This document shows, piece after piece, positions 53,780-63,945 of a DNA stretch of 64,000 nucleotides. The translations under genes and the position numbers were made by a program. The notes below the pieces were generated by a model that saw nothing but the letters and a program-made list of their open reading frames with translations, was not told the DNA's origin and ran no database searches. The DNA is from Symbiodinium natans (taxonomy: Eukaryota; Sar; Dinophyceae; Suessiales; Symbiodiniaceae), in the NCBI GenBank assembly GCA_905221605.1, contig CAJNDS010001491.1, positions 59,860 to 123,859 of the forward strand, read 5' to 3'. Positions within the stretch are counted from its first letter, which is position 1. The number at the start of each line of letters is the position of its first letter.

Positions 53780-56400
53780 ACGCTGCTGTCACGTCAGTCG
53801 TACTATGGAGGCCTCAGGAACAAGAACCAGGTAGTTCCTCTTTTCTCTTCTCTTTTTCTCCTCAATCCTAAAGTCGAAGGCTCTCGTGAGGAGAAGAGAA
53901 GGGAGAGAAGGAGGGAAAGATAAGAGGAACACGATTTTCATGGGAAGAGCCAAGAAAAGAATAGAAGAGAGATAAAACAAGGCGCAAAGAAGATGGTACT
54001 CTTCTTTATCTATCCTCTCTCCCTTATCTCTCCGTTCCCTCTGTCTTTTCGAAATGAGAAAAACAAAAAGAAAGATGAAAAGAAGAAGGGTTAGGAAAAG
54101 AGCCGAAGAGATAGGCCGAAAAGAGGGGTATGGTGAAGTACGGCAAAGGTCCACGCACAAGGAGTCACCTTCTGCTTACCCTTCCACTGCTTGATTTTAC
54201 AAGCTCCTTTCTTGTGTTTTATCAGTTAAAATTAAAAGGAAACAGAAGGAGAGAAGGGAAAGGGAAGTGAGAGAGGAGAGACAACAAGGAGGCCATTTTA
54301 ATTTCCTGTGAGTTATCAAAAGGAATGCAATATTATGGGAAGAGCAATGGAAAAAAAGAGTGGAAGAGAAATTAAGACAGGAGAGGGAGGTGCAAAAATA
54401 AGGCAAAGAGAAGATGGTGCCGTTTTCATCTCACCTCTCGTTCTTATCTTCCTCTTCTCTGGTTCTTTTCCCTGTGAAATAAAAAAACAAAAGGAAGGAC
54501 AATGAACATATAAAGGAACCCGTTTTCGTTTTCCGTTTGGGCACAAGGAAAAAAAACAGAGGCGATAGGGCGAGAGGAGGGGTTTGCTGAAGCATGGGGA
54601 GGGTGTACGGGCAAGGGGCCAACTCCGCCCACTTCCCCCATCCATTGAAAGAGGAAAAGGAACAGGGCCTCCATTCCCCTCTTATTCTTCCTTTCTTGCG
54701 TTTTTGTCGTTTAGAAGGGAACAGGAGAAGAGGAGGGAGAGAGAAGGAGAGAGGAGACATAAAAAGGGTTGCATTTTTAATGGGAAGAGCAAAGAAAAGA
54801 CCAGAAGAGAGATGATGGGAGAAGAGGGGGAGACAAAACAAGGCGCACAGAAAATGGGCAGATAAGAAGAGAGGAAAGGGAATGACCAAGTACAATGAGG
54901 AGTTCTTCAATTTCCCTCCCTATCTCTTATGTTACTTTTCCTTCTTGTGGGGTGTCCCTTTTTCTCTTGAAGATGCAGAAAACGATTGAAAAGGACACCC
55001 GTTCCATCGCCCATATGTAGGGAAAGAGAGAGAATCATGAGCATCAGCTGGGCTTGCTGCCAATCCAACATGGGCGTCCCTTTTAATCGCATTCTGTGTC
55101 CTTTTTTCTCGCTTGAAGATGCAGAAAACGATCCAAAAGCACATCTGTTGGAGGAAGAGAGAAGGAGAGAGGAGAGATACCAAGGATTGCATATTTAATG
55201 GGAAGAGCAAGGAAGAGAATAGAAGACAGATGAATAGAGAAGATGGCGCTCTTCTTTATCTATTCTCTCTCCCTTGTTTCTCCCTTCCCTCTTTCTTTTC
55301 GAAATGAGAAAAACAAAAAGGAAGAACTATGAGAAGGAGAAGAGTAAGGAAAGGAACAGAAGAGATAGGCCGAGAGGATGAATATGATGGAGTATTATGG
55401 AAAGGCTCACGCGCAAGGAGTCACCCTCTGCTTACCTTTTCACTGCTTTATCATATGAGTTCCTTTCTTGTGTTTTATCAGTTAAAAGGAAGCGGAAGAA
55501 GAGAAGGGAAAGGGAAGTGAGAGAGGAAAGATAACAAGGATGCTATGTTTCCCGAAGCGTGCTGCAAGGAATAGAAGAGACAGGAAGCAAGGAGACGGAA
55601 TCACAAAATAAGGCGCAAAGCTGTACATATCATCTCTCCCTTGTCTCTCCCTATTCCCCTTCGAACTAGAAAAAACCATTCTTGCTTTTCACAGATAGGT
55701 TCCCTCTCTCCTCTTCAGGAAATCCCCTTTCCCTTATGTTGCTTTTTGAAGCGAATAAGAAAAATAGCAGATAAGAAGAGAGGAAAGGGTCAATTTCCCT
55801 CCCTATCTCTTATGTTGCTTTTCCTTCTTGTGGGGTGTCCCTGTTTCTCTTGAAGATGCAGAAAACGATTGAAAGGACACCCGTTCCATCGCCCATGTGT
55901 AGGGAAAGAGAGAGAATCATGAGCATCAGCTGGGCTTGCTGCCAATCCAACATGGGCGTCCCTTTTAATCGCAGTCTGTGTCCTGTTTTCTCGCTTGAAG
56001 ATGCAGAAAGCGATCCAAAAGCACATCTGTTGGAGGAAGAGAGAAGGAGAGAGGAGAGATACCAAGGATTGCATATTTAATGGGAAGAGCAAGGAAGAGA
56101 ATAGAAGACAGATGAATAGAGAGGGAGAGACAAAACAAGGCGCAGAGAAGATGGCACTCTTCTTTATCTATTCTCTCTCCCTTGTTTCTCCCTTCCCTCT
56201 TTCTTTTCGAAATGAGAAAAACAAAAAGGAAGAACTATGAGAAGGAGAAGAGTAAGGAAAGGAACAGAAGAGATAGGCCGAGAGGATGAATATGATGGAG
56301 TATTATGGAAAGGCTCACGCGCAAGGAGTCACCCTCTGCTTACCTTTCCACTGCTTTATCATATGAGTTCCTTTCTTGTGTTTTATCAGCAGAAGAGAAG
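53780..56400. repeat. Purine/pyrimidine-rich block with a 0.6-kb tandem duplication
   Basis: Alternating AG-rich and CT-rich DNA. A 0.57-0.60 kb unit at 54908-55481 recurs at 55791-56389 with few changes and one 24-bp insertion. A more diverged third copy of its second half lies at about 53998-54215. Short ORFs recur in each copy, but none looks like a known protein. Confidence 0.85.
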
Positions 56401-56412
56401 GGAAAAGCAAAA

Positions 56413-58770
56413 ATTGAGCCCAACTTTTAGGACCAGGGCTTGCGATCTGACTCTTTGGAGCAAAAATCGATTCCAAAATCTTAGGGACCAGGGCTTGCGA
56501 TGTTACTCTTTGGAGCAAGAAATGAGCCTTAAATCTTAAAGACCGGGGCTTGCGATTTCACCTTTTGGAGCAAATACTGGGCCCAAAATCTTAGGGACCA
56601 GGGCTTGCAATTTGACTCCGTGGAGCACAAATCGACCTCGAAATCTTAGGGACCAGGGCTTGCGATTTGACTCTGTGGAGCACAAATCGACCCCGACAAC
56701 TTAGGGACCAGGGCTTGCGATTTGACTCTTTGGAGCAAAAATCGACCCAAAAATCTAAGGGACCAGGGCTTGCGATTTTACTCTTTGGCGCAAAAACTGG
56801 GCCCCAAATCTTAGGGACCAGGGCTTGCGATGTCACTCTTTGGAGCAAAATTGAACCCAAAGTCTTAGGGACCAGGGCTTGCGATTTGACTCTTTGGAGC
56901 AAAAACTGTGCCCAAAATCTTAGGGAGCAGGGTTTGCGATTTGACTCTTTGGAGCAAAAACTGGGCCCCAAATCTTAGGGACCAGGGCTTGCGGTTTGAC
57001 TCTTTGGAGCAAAAATTGAACCCAAAATCTTAGGGGCCAGGGCTTGCGATTTGACTCTTTGAACCAAAAACTGGGCCCAAAATCTTAGGGACAAGGGCTT
57101 GCGATGTCACTCTTTGGAGCAAAAAATGAACCCAAAATCTTAGGGACCAGGGCTTGCGATTTGACTCTTTGGAGCAAAAACTGTGCCCCAATCTTAGGGA
57201 CCAGGGCTTGCGATGTCACTCTTTGGAGCAAAAAATGAACCCAAAATCTTAGGGACCAGGGCTTGCGATTTGACTCTTCGGAGCAAAAACTGGGCCCAAG
57301 ATCTTAGGGACCAGGGCTTGCGATGTCACTCTTTGGAGCAACAATGAATGCAACATCTTAGGGACCAGGGCCTGCGATTTGACTCTTTGGAGCAAAAATT
57401 GAACCCAAAATCTTAAAGACCGGGGCTTGCGATTTGACTCTTTGGAGCAAATACTGGGCCCAAAATCTTAGGGACCAGGGCTTGCGATGTCACTCTTTGG
57501 AGCAAAAAATGAACCCAAAATCTTAGGGACCAGGGCTTGCGATTTGACTCTTTGGAGCAAAAACTGGGCCCCAAATCTTAGGGACCAGGGCTTGCGATGT
57601 CACTCTTTGGAGCAAAAAACGGACCCAAAATCTTAAGGACCAGGGCTTGCGATGTCACTCTTTGGAGCAAAAATTGAACCCAAAATCTTAGGGACCAGGA
57701 CTTGCGATGTCACTCTTTGGAGCAAAAACTGTGCCCCAAATCTTAGGGACCAGGGCTTGCGATTTGACTCTTTGGAGCAAAAACTGGGCCCAAAATCTTA
57801 GGGACCAGGGCTTGCGATGTTACTCTTTGGAGCAAAAACTGGGCCCCAAATCTTAGGGACCAGGGCTTGCGATGTCACTCTTTGTAGCAAAAATTGAACC
57901 CAAAATCTTAGGGACCAGGACTTGCGATGTCACTCTTTGGAGCAAAAACTGGGCCCCCAATCTTAGGGACCAGAGCTTGCGATGTCACTCTTTGGAGCAA
58001 AAAATGAACCCAAAATCTTAGGGACCAGGGCTTGCGATTTGACTCTTCGGAGCAAAAACTGGGCCCCAAATCTTAGGGACCAGGGCTTGCGATTTGACTC
58101 TTCGGAGCAAAAACTGGGCCCCAAATCTTAGGGACCAGGGCTTGCGATGTTACTCTTTGGAGCAAAGATTGAACCCAAAATCTTAGGGACCAGGGCTTGC
58201 GATTTGACTCTTTGGAGCAAAAACTGTGCCCAAAATCTTAGGGAGCAGGGCTTGCGATTTGACTCTTTGGAGCAACTGGGCCCAAGATCTTAGGGACCAG
58301 GGCTTGCGATGTCACTCTTTTGGGCAAGAAATGGGCCCAAAATCTTAGGGAGCAGGGCTTGCGATTTGACCCTTTTGGAGCAAAATCTGTGCCCCAAATC
58401 TTAGGGACCAGGGCTTGCGGTTTGACTCTGTGGAGCAAAAATTGAACCCGAAATCTTCGGGACCAGGGCTTGCGATTTGACTCTTCGGAGCAAGAAATGA
58501 GCCCAAAATCTTACGGACCAGGGCTTGCTTTGGAGCAAAAAACTGAGTCCAAAATCTTAGGGACCAGGGCTTGCGATTTGACTCTTTGGAGCAAAAACTG
58601 GGCCCCAAATAATAGGGACCAGGGCTTGCGATTTTACTCTTTGGGGCAAGAAATGAGCCCAAAATCTTAGGGACCAGGGCTTGCGATGTTACTCTTTGGG
58701 GCAAGAAATGAGCTCAAAATCTTAGGGACCAGGGCTTGCGATGTCACTTTTTGGAGCAAAAACTGTGCCC
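56413..58770. repeat. 57-bp minisatellite, about 40 copies
   Basis: Each unit reads approximately CTTAGGGACCAGGGCTTGCG followed by ATTTGACTC or ATGTCACTC, then TTTGGAGCAAAAA and a short variable tail (CTGGGCCC or TGAACCC). Two main subtypes alternate irregularly. ORFs across it are repeat artefacts. Confidence 0.95.
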
Positions 58771-58900
58771 TAGTGTTGGGGGGAGGAGGGCTCGTGATTT
58801 AGTATTGGGAGGAGGCCCGGGCTCGTAAATTAGTATTGGGGGGAGGCCCGGGCTCGTGATTTAGTATTGCGGGAGGCCCGGGCTCGTGATTTAGTATTGG
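58771..58900. repeat. 33-bp tandem repeat ending at the assembly gap
   Basis: Four units built on GGAGGCCCGGGCTCGTGATT followed by TAGTATTGGG. The array runs into the N gap, so its length is unknown. Confidence 0.9.
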
Positions 58901-59000
58901 NNNNNNNNNNNNNNNNNNNNNNNNNNNNNNNNNNNNNNNNNNNNNNNNNNNNNNNNNNNNNNNNNNNNNNNNNNNNNNNNNNNNNNNNNNNNNNNNNNNN
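58901..59000. other. Assembly gap (100 N)
   Basis: Exactly 100 N, the usual scaffold placeholder. Repeat arrays lie on both sides, so the real distance is unknown. Confidence 0.99.
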
Positions 59001-59345
59001 AAAACACAAGGGGCCCCCCCCCCCCCCCCCCCCCGCGCCTCCGCGCCTCTTGTATTTTTCTTGTATTTGCTCTTGTGTTTTTCTTGTACTTTTCTTGCAT
59101 TTTTCTTGTAATTTTCTTGTATGTTCCTTGTATTTTTCTTGTATTGTTCTTGTATTTTTCTTGTATATTTCTTGTGTTTTTCTTGTGTTTTTTTTTTGTA
59201 TTTTTCTTGTATTGTCTTGTAAGTTGCTTGTGTTTTTTTTGTAATTTTCTTGTATTTTTTTTGCACTTTGTTCGGCTGGCTTTTCTGCGCTCGTATTTTT
59301 CTTGCATTCCCCGTTTGTACTTTTTTTGTATTTCTTCTTGTATTT
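59001..59345. repeat. CTTGTATTTTT array after the gap
   Basis: A C run with GCGCCTCC, then CTTGTATTTTT-type units to about 59345. It is the inverse orientation of the array at 53130 and shares the C-run/CGCCTCC junction with the end of that array. Confidence 0.9.
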
Positions 59346-59440
59346 ATTTAGTTTTACTAAAACCCAATACTTCTGGCACCACGCCCGTCACAAGTTTAGG
59401 GGTTTAGGGTTTGGGGGTTCGGGTTGAGGGTTTAGGTTGG

Positions 59441-59538
59441 CATGGTCCCTCTTGTACTGACAGCCCTTAATCGGGATTATTGTAGGGGGTACTATAATCC
59501 GTAATAAGGACTGCTACTAGTATCAGGAGGAACATCCC
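59441..59538. mobile_element. Family D small TIR element
   Basis: CATGGTCCCTCTTGTACTGAC ... GCTACTAGTATCAGGAGGAACATCCC with an inverted CCTTAATCGGGATTAT arm. Confidence 0.7.
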
Positions 59539-59665
59539 AAAATTCAGGGGTGAATATGTTTGTGGTGTACAGGTTTATATGTTCTCTCGCAGTTTCTTCC
59601 GACTTTCGTCGAGAGGGTTTCGATCGGCTTTCGGGACTTCCATGCTTTGTGTAGGAGCGAAGATG
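59539..59665 (-). CDS. Putative coding block, unknown protein
   Basis: The minus-strand frame reads SKPSRRKSEETAREHINLY and lies exactly between a family D element and another TIR element (family J, 59666-59782). Splice sites are not resolved. Confidence 0.4.
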
Positions 59666-59782
59666 TAGTGTGCCCAAAGAGCCCAATACCCCCCTAGAGA
59701 AAGAATATACTTTAATCTACATTGTAGGAATCCTAGATATGATTTAGGCCTTAATTAAGGGGCATTGGGCTCTTTGGCCGTA
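59666..59782. mobile_element. Family J TIR element (single copy seen)
   Basis: GCCCAAAGAGCCCAATACCCC on the left and GGGGCATTGGGCTCTTTGGC on the right form a TIR of about 20 bp. The core has inverted TTAATC/GATTTAGG words. Confidence 0.6.
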
Positions 59783-60186
59783 GGGATGATCAAAGCTGAG
59801 CGGCGCGCCGAGACCCTACAGAAACCACACCGCCCCAAAGCAAGGGGAAAAGGGTACCACTGAGGCCCTCAACCCTAAACCCTAAACCCTAAACCCTAAA
59901 CCCTAAACCCTAAACCCCTGCGAGGTACGGAAGATGACCGTGGCCAACGGAAGAGGCACTGGCATGGGTGGCTTGATGTAGTGTAGCTTGCTGGGTTGGC
60001 CTTTAAACTACTGTGACCCCGCGGGGTTAGGGTTGTGGGTTTAGGGTTTAGGGTTTCGGGTTTAGGGTCACTTAGAAACCCCCCAAAAACTTGTGTGCCA
60101 GAGTCGTAGCGAGCATGTTAGAAAAACTGCACTCCCATGGCGCACCATCGTCAAGAGGAAAGTATGTAAACATCCCAAGGGCCAAC

Positions 60187-60284
60187 CTAGTTTGATAAAT
60201 TTTGGGTAGCTTCAGCAGCAGTCTCATGTTCGAGCGGGCGCCTGGTATGCCGCGAGAATCTCCGACTGCAAAGCCAGCGCAGTC
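60187..60284 (-). CDS. Coding exon, unknown protein
   Basis: The acceptor is CGTTGCAG|GAC and the donor is ACTAG|GTTGGCCC, the terminus of a family I element. It reads DCAGFAVGDSRGIPGARSNM and onward. Confidence 0.55.
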
Positions 60285-60358
60285 CTGCAACGGCGGGCGC
60301 TGCAGGGGTAGCTGGCATAGGGTTGGGAGTTGAGGGGGTTTAGGGATTCATTGGGTGC

Positions 60359-60547
60359 TGGGTGTTGTGTCTGACAGCTTTTCGGGCATTCCGGCTTGCT
60401 AGGCCAGGTGCTCCAGAGGCCCCAGACGTTACTCTTGCGTGCTCATATGAGGACCGCAGCTTCATAAGCAACCGCCATCCTAGCATTAGCACGCCAAGTA
60501 AGCAACACTGTAAGAACCAGGATCGGAAGCATCAGCCGGATTTCTAA
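60359..60547 (+). CDS. Copy 1 of a duplicated coding-like block
   Basis: The plus-strand frame contains APEAPDVTLACSYEDRSF and stops at 60545-60547. It is a diverged copy of 60896-61075 with the frame preserved. The product is unknown. Confidence 0.4.
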   Translation, partial: WVLCLTAFRAFRLARPGAPEAPDVTLACSYEDRSFISNRHPSISTPSKQHCKNQDRKHQPDF

Positions 60548-60906
60548 CAGGGTTCAGGCTTTGCAGGGTCTGTAGGCTTTAGAGGTAGGCTCTGGACCCG
60601 GAAAGCTTAAACCGAATGTCTCCAAGCCCCTAAACACTTAAGCCCAAGATATGCCTGAAACTAAGAAACACCCACGCGTGGCACAACCCTGGAGCCATGA
60701 TTCTGGTGTTTCGGATCTCAGAGCTTGGTTAGGGTTCAGGGTGTCTGAGCTTAGAACCAGGGCTGATCTCCCTGAAAGGGGGATCAAGAAAAACCTGCTT
60801 CACTTCAAGCTCGTACACCAAGGCATCGCACTCGCAAAAGGAGTGCCAAGTTTCAGTGAGCATCCATATCGCCTGACAAAAGCCCCAAAGTCAAGCGCGC
60901 TGTGCT

Positions 60907-61293
60907 GTGTCCGGCAGCTTGTGGGCACTCCGGCTTGCTATGCCAGATGCTCCAGAGGCCCCAGACGCTACTCTTGCGTGCTCATATGAGGACAGCAGCT
61001 TCACAAGCCACCGCCATCCTAGCATTAGCACGCCAGGTCCAGATCAGTCAGAAAAACCAGAGTCGGAAGTATCATCTGGCTCCGACCCCGACAGATCGAG
61101 CCGGTTTTTCGAGGTGATGCTCCCGCAAGTGTTTTTTTCGCACGAGTTGGGAAATCAGACACGCGTCTACTATCAGACCCTGGCCGGCTTCGGAAGAATG
61201 CAATTGAAAAAATCTTGCGCTGTCAACAGCCCAACTGGCAACGCCCAGAGTCTGCAACAGACCGAGCCTCTCTATTCCTGTTGTCAATACTAG
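60907..61293 (+). CDS. Copy 2 of the duplicated block, extended ORF of 128 codons
   Basis: The same frame as copy 1 (APEAPDATLACSYEDSSF) continues through an acidic Ser-rich segment and a more globular part (FFSHELGNQTRVYYQTLAGF) to a stop at 61291-61293. It starts at an ATG only if an ATG in a different context is used; an upstream exon is likely. Confidence 0.45.
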   Translation: MSGSLWALRLAMPDAPEAPDATLACSYEDSSFTSHRHPSISTPGPDQSEKPESEVSSGSDPDRSSRFFEVMLPQVFFSHELGNQTRVYYQTLAGFGRMQLKKSCAVNSPTGNAQSLQQTEPLYSCCQY

Positions 61294-62089
61294 TAATACT
61301 GTATCAATACTGCTATTGTTCCTACCATTGTTCCTTTTGGTACAGGTTTACGGGGCGGGCTTTTGGGGTTCACGTAGGCCCGACACCCCAAAGACACCAA
61401 CCTGAGAGGCCTCCCTTTGACATTTGCGGTATTATGTCCCTTTTTGGGTACAAGTCATGCTAGACATGGAATGATATGGGCTTAAATTGAGAGAGAACTG
61501 CCCATTTTCCCCTTACTCCCCCTCCCCCCGCTTTGCAGTGAAGAGCGTTCGCAGCTGCCAGTTGTAGCGCCACTCAGCCTGGCTCAGCAAGCAACTAAAC
61601 CCAAAAGTGACCTTCGAGTAAGAAGGGTGCATGGGGCTCATAAGGGAACCTAAACCCTAACAAAAGGGAATACGGGCCGACTCTGGGTCCAAGGATTGTG
61701 GCACTTCAGTTATCCTACAGCCCTCGTCACCATGGCCCAGGGAATGCCGATCACAGCTCCCACCGGACTTCACCATCTAACTTTGTGGCAATGTCCGTCG
61801 ATCTGTCCAGATAGGTTGATGTCACGTTTGCTGCCCTTACTTCCCGGTTTGAAAACGACAAGCAGAAAAAAGCTTTTCTGGCGCCGCTGGGTCAGAGCGC
61901 AGCCATATGTTGTGGTGCCGACAACTAACCCTACGATTGCTACTGTCTACGGATCAGTTTGACGGACCACATCGAATTTAAGGTGTCTTGTGCATCCTGC
62001 ACCGATTCTGAGTCGCACGAACAGCATCAGCACCACATGGAGCGCACTTGCCCTGGGCCCGCAAACTGGAGGCGAGTTAAGGCCCTCCA

Positions 62090-62900
62090 CTACATGTACG
62101 CCAGTGAGGAATCCACGACAGGTTCCAGTACAAGCTGGTCTGGATTCTGGTCTTGCTGTATCATGCCTAAGACCTCACTGCTGAAAATCTTCTGCAATGC
62201 TTCGGGGCTGTTGATCACTTGAGCGACCACCGGATCCACGATGGCTAGCTGCTGCACCAACGAATTCTCCTGGATCACTTTGGTGAGAAGCTGGAGATTC
62301 GAAGCGAAATCCTGCACCCGCTGCATGACACTTGGGTCGCCCAGCTCTTTTCTCAGTTCCTGGTCGACTTCAGATGGGCTTTGTCGTCCTGCCACACTTT
62401 CATCATCTCCAGCGTGCAAGCCTTGGTAGCTCCCGGAGCCATATCATAACTATGATAATAAGGGCACCCTTTTTTTTGGGCTGGTTACTTGATAAGGGAA
62501 ATCAGAACCAAAAAAAGGGTAAAGGGTACCACTGGGCTGCCAAGAAGCTGCCAGCAGCTTGTGTCATCTTGTGCAACACATCGGGCTCCGCACTCTCGCC
62601 GTGATCGAAACTTTGCAAGTTCTCCATCCAAGACTCCAGTCCCTCATGGATGCTGGACTGTGCGTAGTCCTTTTGAGGCATTAATGATTAGAATAGGTTT
62701 ATTTTTTGGGGGGGTTTATGGTATAGTTATAGAGGGACCGTAAGAGAATACCATTAGTAACTATTCCGACCCCTACGCTGGTCCTCCAAGCCGAAGCTCG
62801 GCACGCTCAAGGACTCCGAGCTGCTGGCAGCAGCCCCTGCCAGGCCTGCGAGGCACACGACGCTGTAAAGGCCCGCCCAAGCTTGCAAGCAAGGCGCCAT
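62090..62900 (-). CDS. Secreted or plastid-targeted protein with STI1/ubiquilin-like segment, complete 3-exon gene
   Basis: Exon 1 is 62900-62784 (ATG, 39 codons), exon 2 is 62669-62549, exon 3 is 62421-62090 (TAG). Total 189 residues. Residues 1-25 form a hydrophobic signal peptide (WAGLYSVVCLAGLAGAAAS). Residues 40-80 are acidic and helical. From about residue 105 the pattern DPSVMQRVQDF...NLQLLTKVIQ...VDPVVAQVINSPEAL resembles the DP/NP-spaced helices of STI1 domains in ubiquilin and Hip/Sti1 co-chaperones. That is a family-level resemblance, not proven. Intron 1 (62783-62670) is GA-AG, intron 2 (62548-62422) is GC-AG, both element-derived, and both preserve the frame. The signal peptide suggests ER entry, perhaps plastid delivery in a complex-plastid alga. 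Confidence 0.75.
62422..62544. mobile_element. Family B introner element, TSD GCTT (sense minus)
   Basis: On the sense strand it starts CTTGGCAGCCCAGTGGTACC and ends GGAGCTACCAAG. The 4-bp duplication is plus AAGC at 62418-62421 and 62545-62548. GC of the duplication is the donor and AAG of the element is the acceptor. It forms intron 2 of the signal-peptide gene. Confidence 0.8.
62670..62783. mobile_element. Family E introner element (GA-AG intron)
   Basis: Sense strand starts GACCAGCGTAGGGGTCGG and ends CATTAATGCCTCAAAAG, followed by GACT. GACC/GACT is a likely imperfect 4-bp duplication. Other copies share the right part (AGGGACC, ATACCA, TAACTATTCCGACCCCTA) near 13283, 21609, 48221 and 63030. 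Confidence 0.65.
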
Positions 62901-63028
62901 GTGTGTGTGCCTAAGAATCGAGTCGCAATGGCAAAGCCTTCTCAACGCGCTTTTTGAGCAACTGCGGGCACACAACACATCAAGGGTTTTGACTCTCGGG
63001 CTGTCCATGAAACCCTAAACCCGAGGAC

Positions 63029-63154
63029 CCTCACACAGGGGCATTGATGATTAGGATAGCTTTTTCATACCATTTTTTTCTTGGGTGGGGTTCTTATAGT
63101 GTAACTATAGAGGGACCATCAGGGAATACCACTAGTAAGTACTCCGACCCCTAT
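63029..63154. mobile_element. Family E element
   Basis: GGGCATTGATGATTAGGATAG on the left and ACTCCGACCCCTATGAT on the right match the copy at 62670-62783. An open minus-strand stretch (LVEGLFMLVELQ) lies immediately beyond 63155. Confidence 0.6.
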
Positions 63155-63865
63155 GATACACCCTGAAGCTCGACCAGCATGAAGAGCCCCTCGACAAGAT
63201 AGAGAAAAGTAGAAATAAAGACAAGCAAAAAAAGGAACTCCGACAAGTGATGTGAATCCAAATTTCGTACCTAAAAGTGTGAGAGACTCTGGGGCTATAT
63301 CGACCCCGCGAATCTATATAAGCCCAGATAGAACTCCAAGGACAAACCCAACCCTTAAATCTGTAAACCCCAACCCCAGAAGACACAAACCCTACACACC
63401 CCTAACCAGATCCTTTGGTGGCTGAGAAAAGGTTTATTATCCCAAAAAGGTTAACGCACGACCGGTGTACTGCAGTTTCTCCAGCAGATAGCTTGAGAAG
63501 ATTGCAAGTTACTTATTCAGCACCGAAGAAAGCCCTAATTCCCCGAAACACTAAACCCTAAACCCGAAACTCCCAAACCCTAATTCCCGAAACCCAGAAA
63601 CGCCAATACACGAAACCCAAATCCCCTCAACACCTAGACCCAAAAAAGCTAACCCCCAAACCCGCAACCTATAACCCTAACACCCTAAACCCTGAAACCT
63701 AAAACCCTAAACCCCTAAACCCCAAATGCCAAACCCTAAACCCCAAACCCCAAACCCTAAACCCTAAACCCCGGGCCTTCGCAGCTTCGGTCTGTTTCTC
63801 AGCTTCGGCCTCGGCCTTCGATGGCAGAGTTTAGGGGAGAGCGAACAGTCTGGGTTTAGGGTTTA

Positions 63866-63945
63866 GGGTTTAGGGGGTTTAGTGGGTTTAGGGGGTTTAG
63901 GGGGTTTAGGGGGTTTAGGGGGTTTAGGGGGTTTAGGGTTTAGGG
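63866..63945. repeat. (TTTAGGGGG)n variant telomeric array
   Basis: About six 9-bp units TTTAGGGGG between normal TTTAGGG heptamers. Confidence 0.9.

Noticed and set aside
56591-58704. ORFs with a repeated 19-residue motif in the 57-bp array
   Set aside because: 57 is a multiple of three, so any frame without stops gives a repeated peptide. No start, splice context or codon constraint is visible.
56413-58770. CRISPR array
   Set aside because: The units are contiguous and similar along their whole length, with no distinct repeat-spacer structure and no cas genes. The context is eukaryotic.
58901-59000. Uncharacterised sequence within ORFs
   Set aside because: It is a run of N placed by assembly, not sequence.
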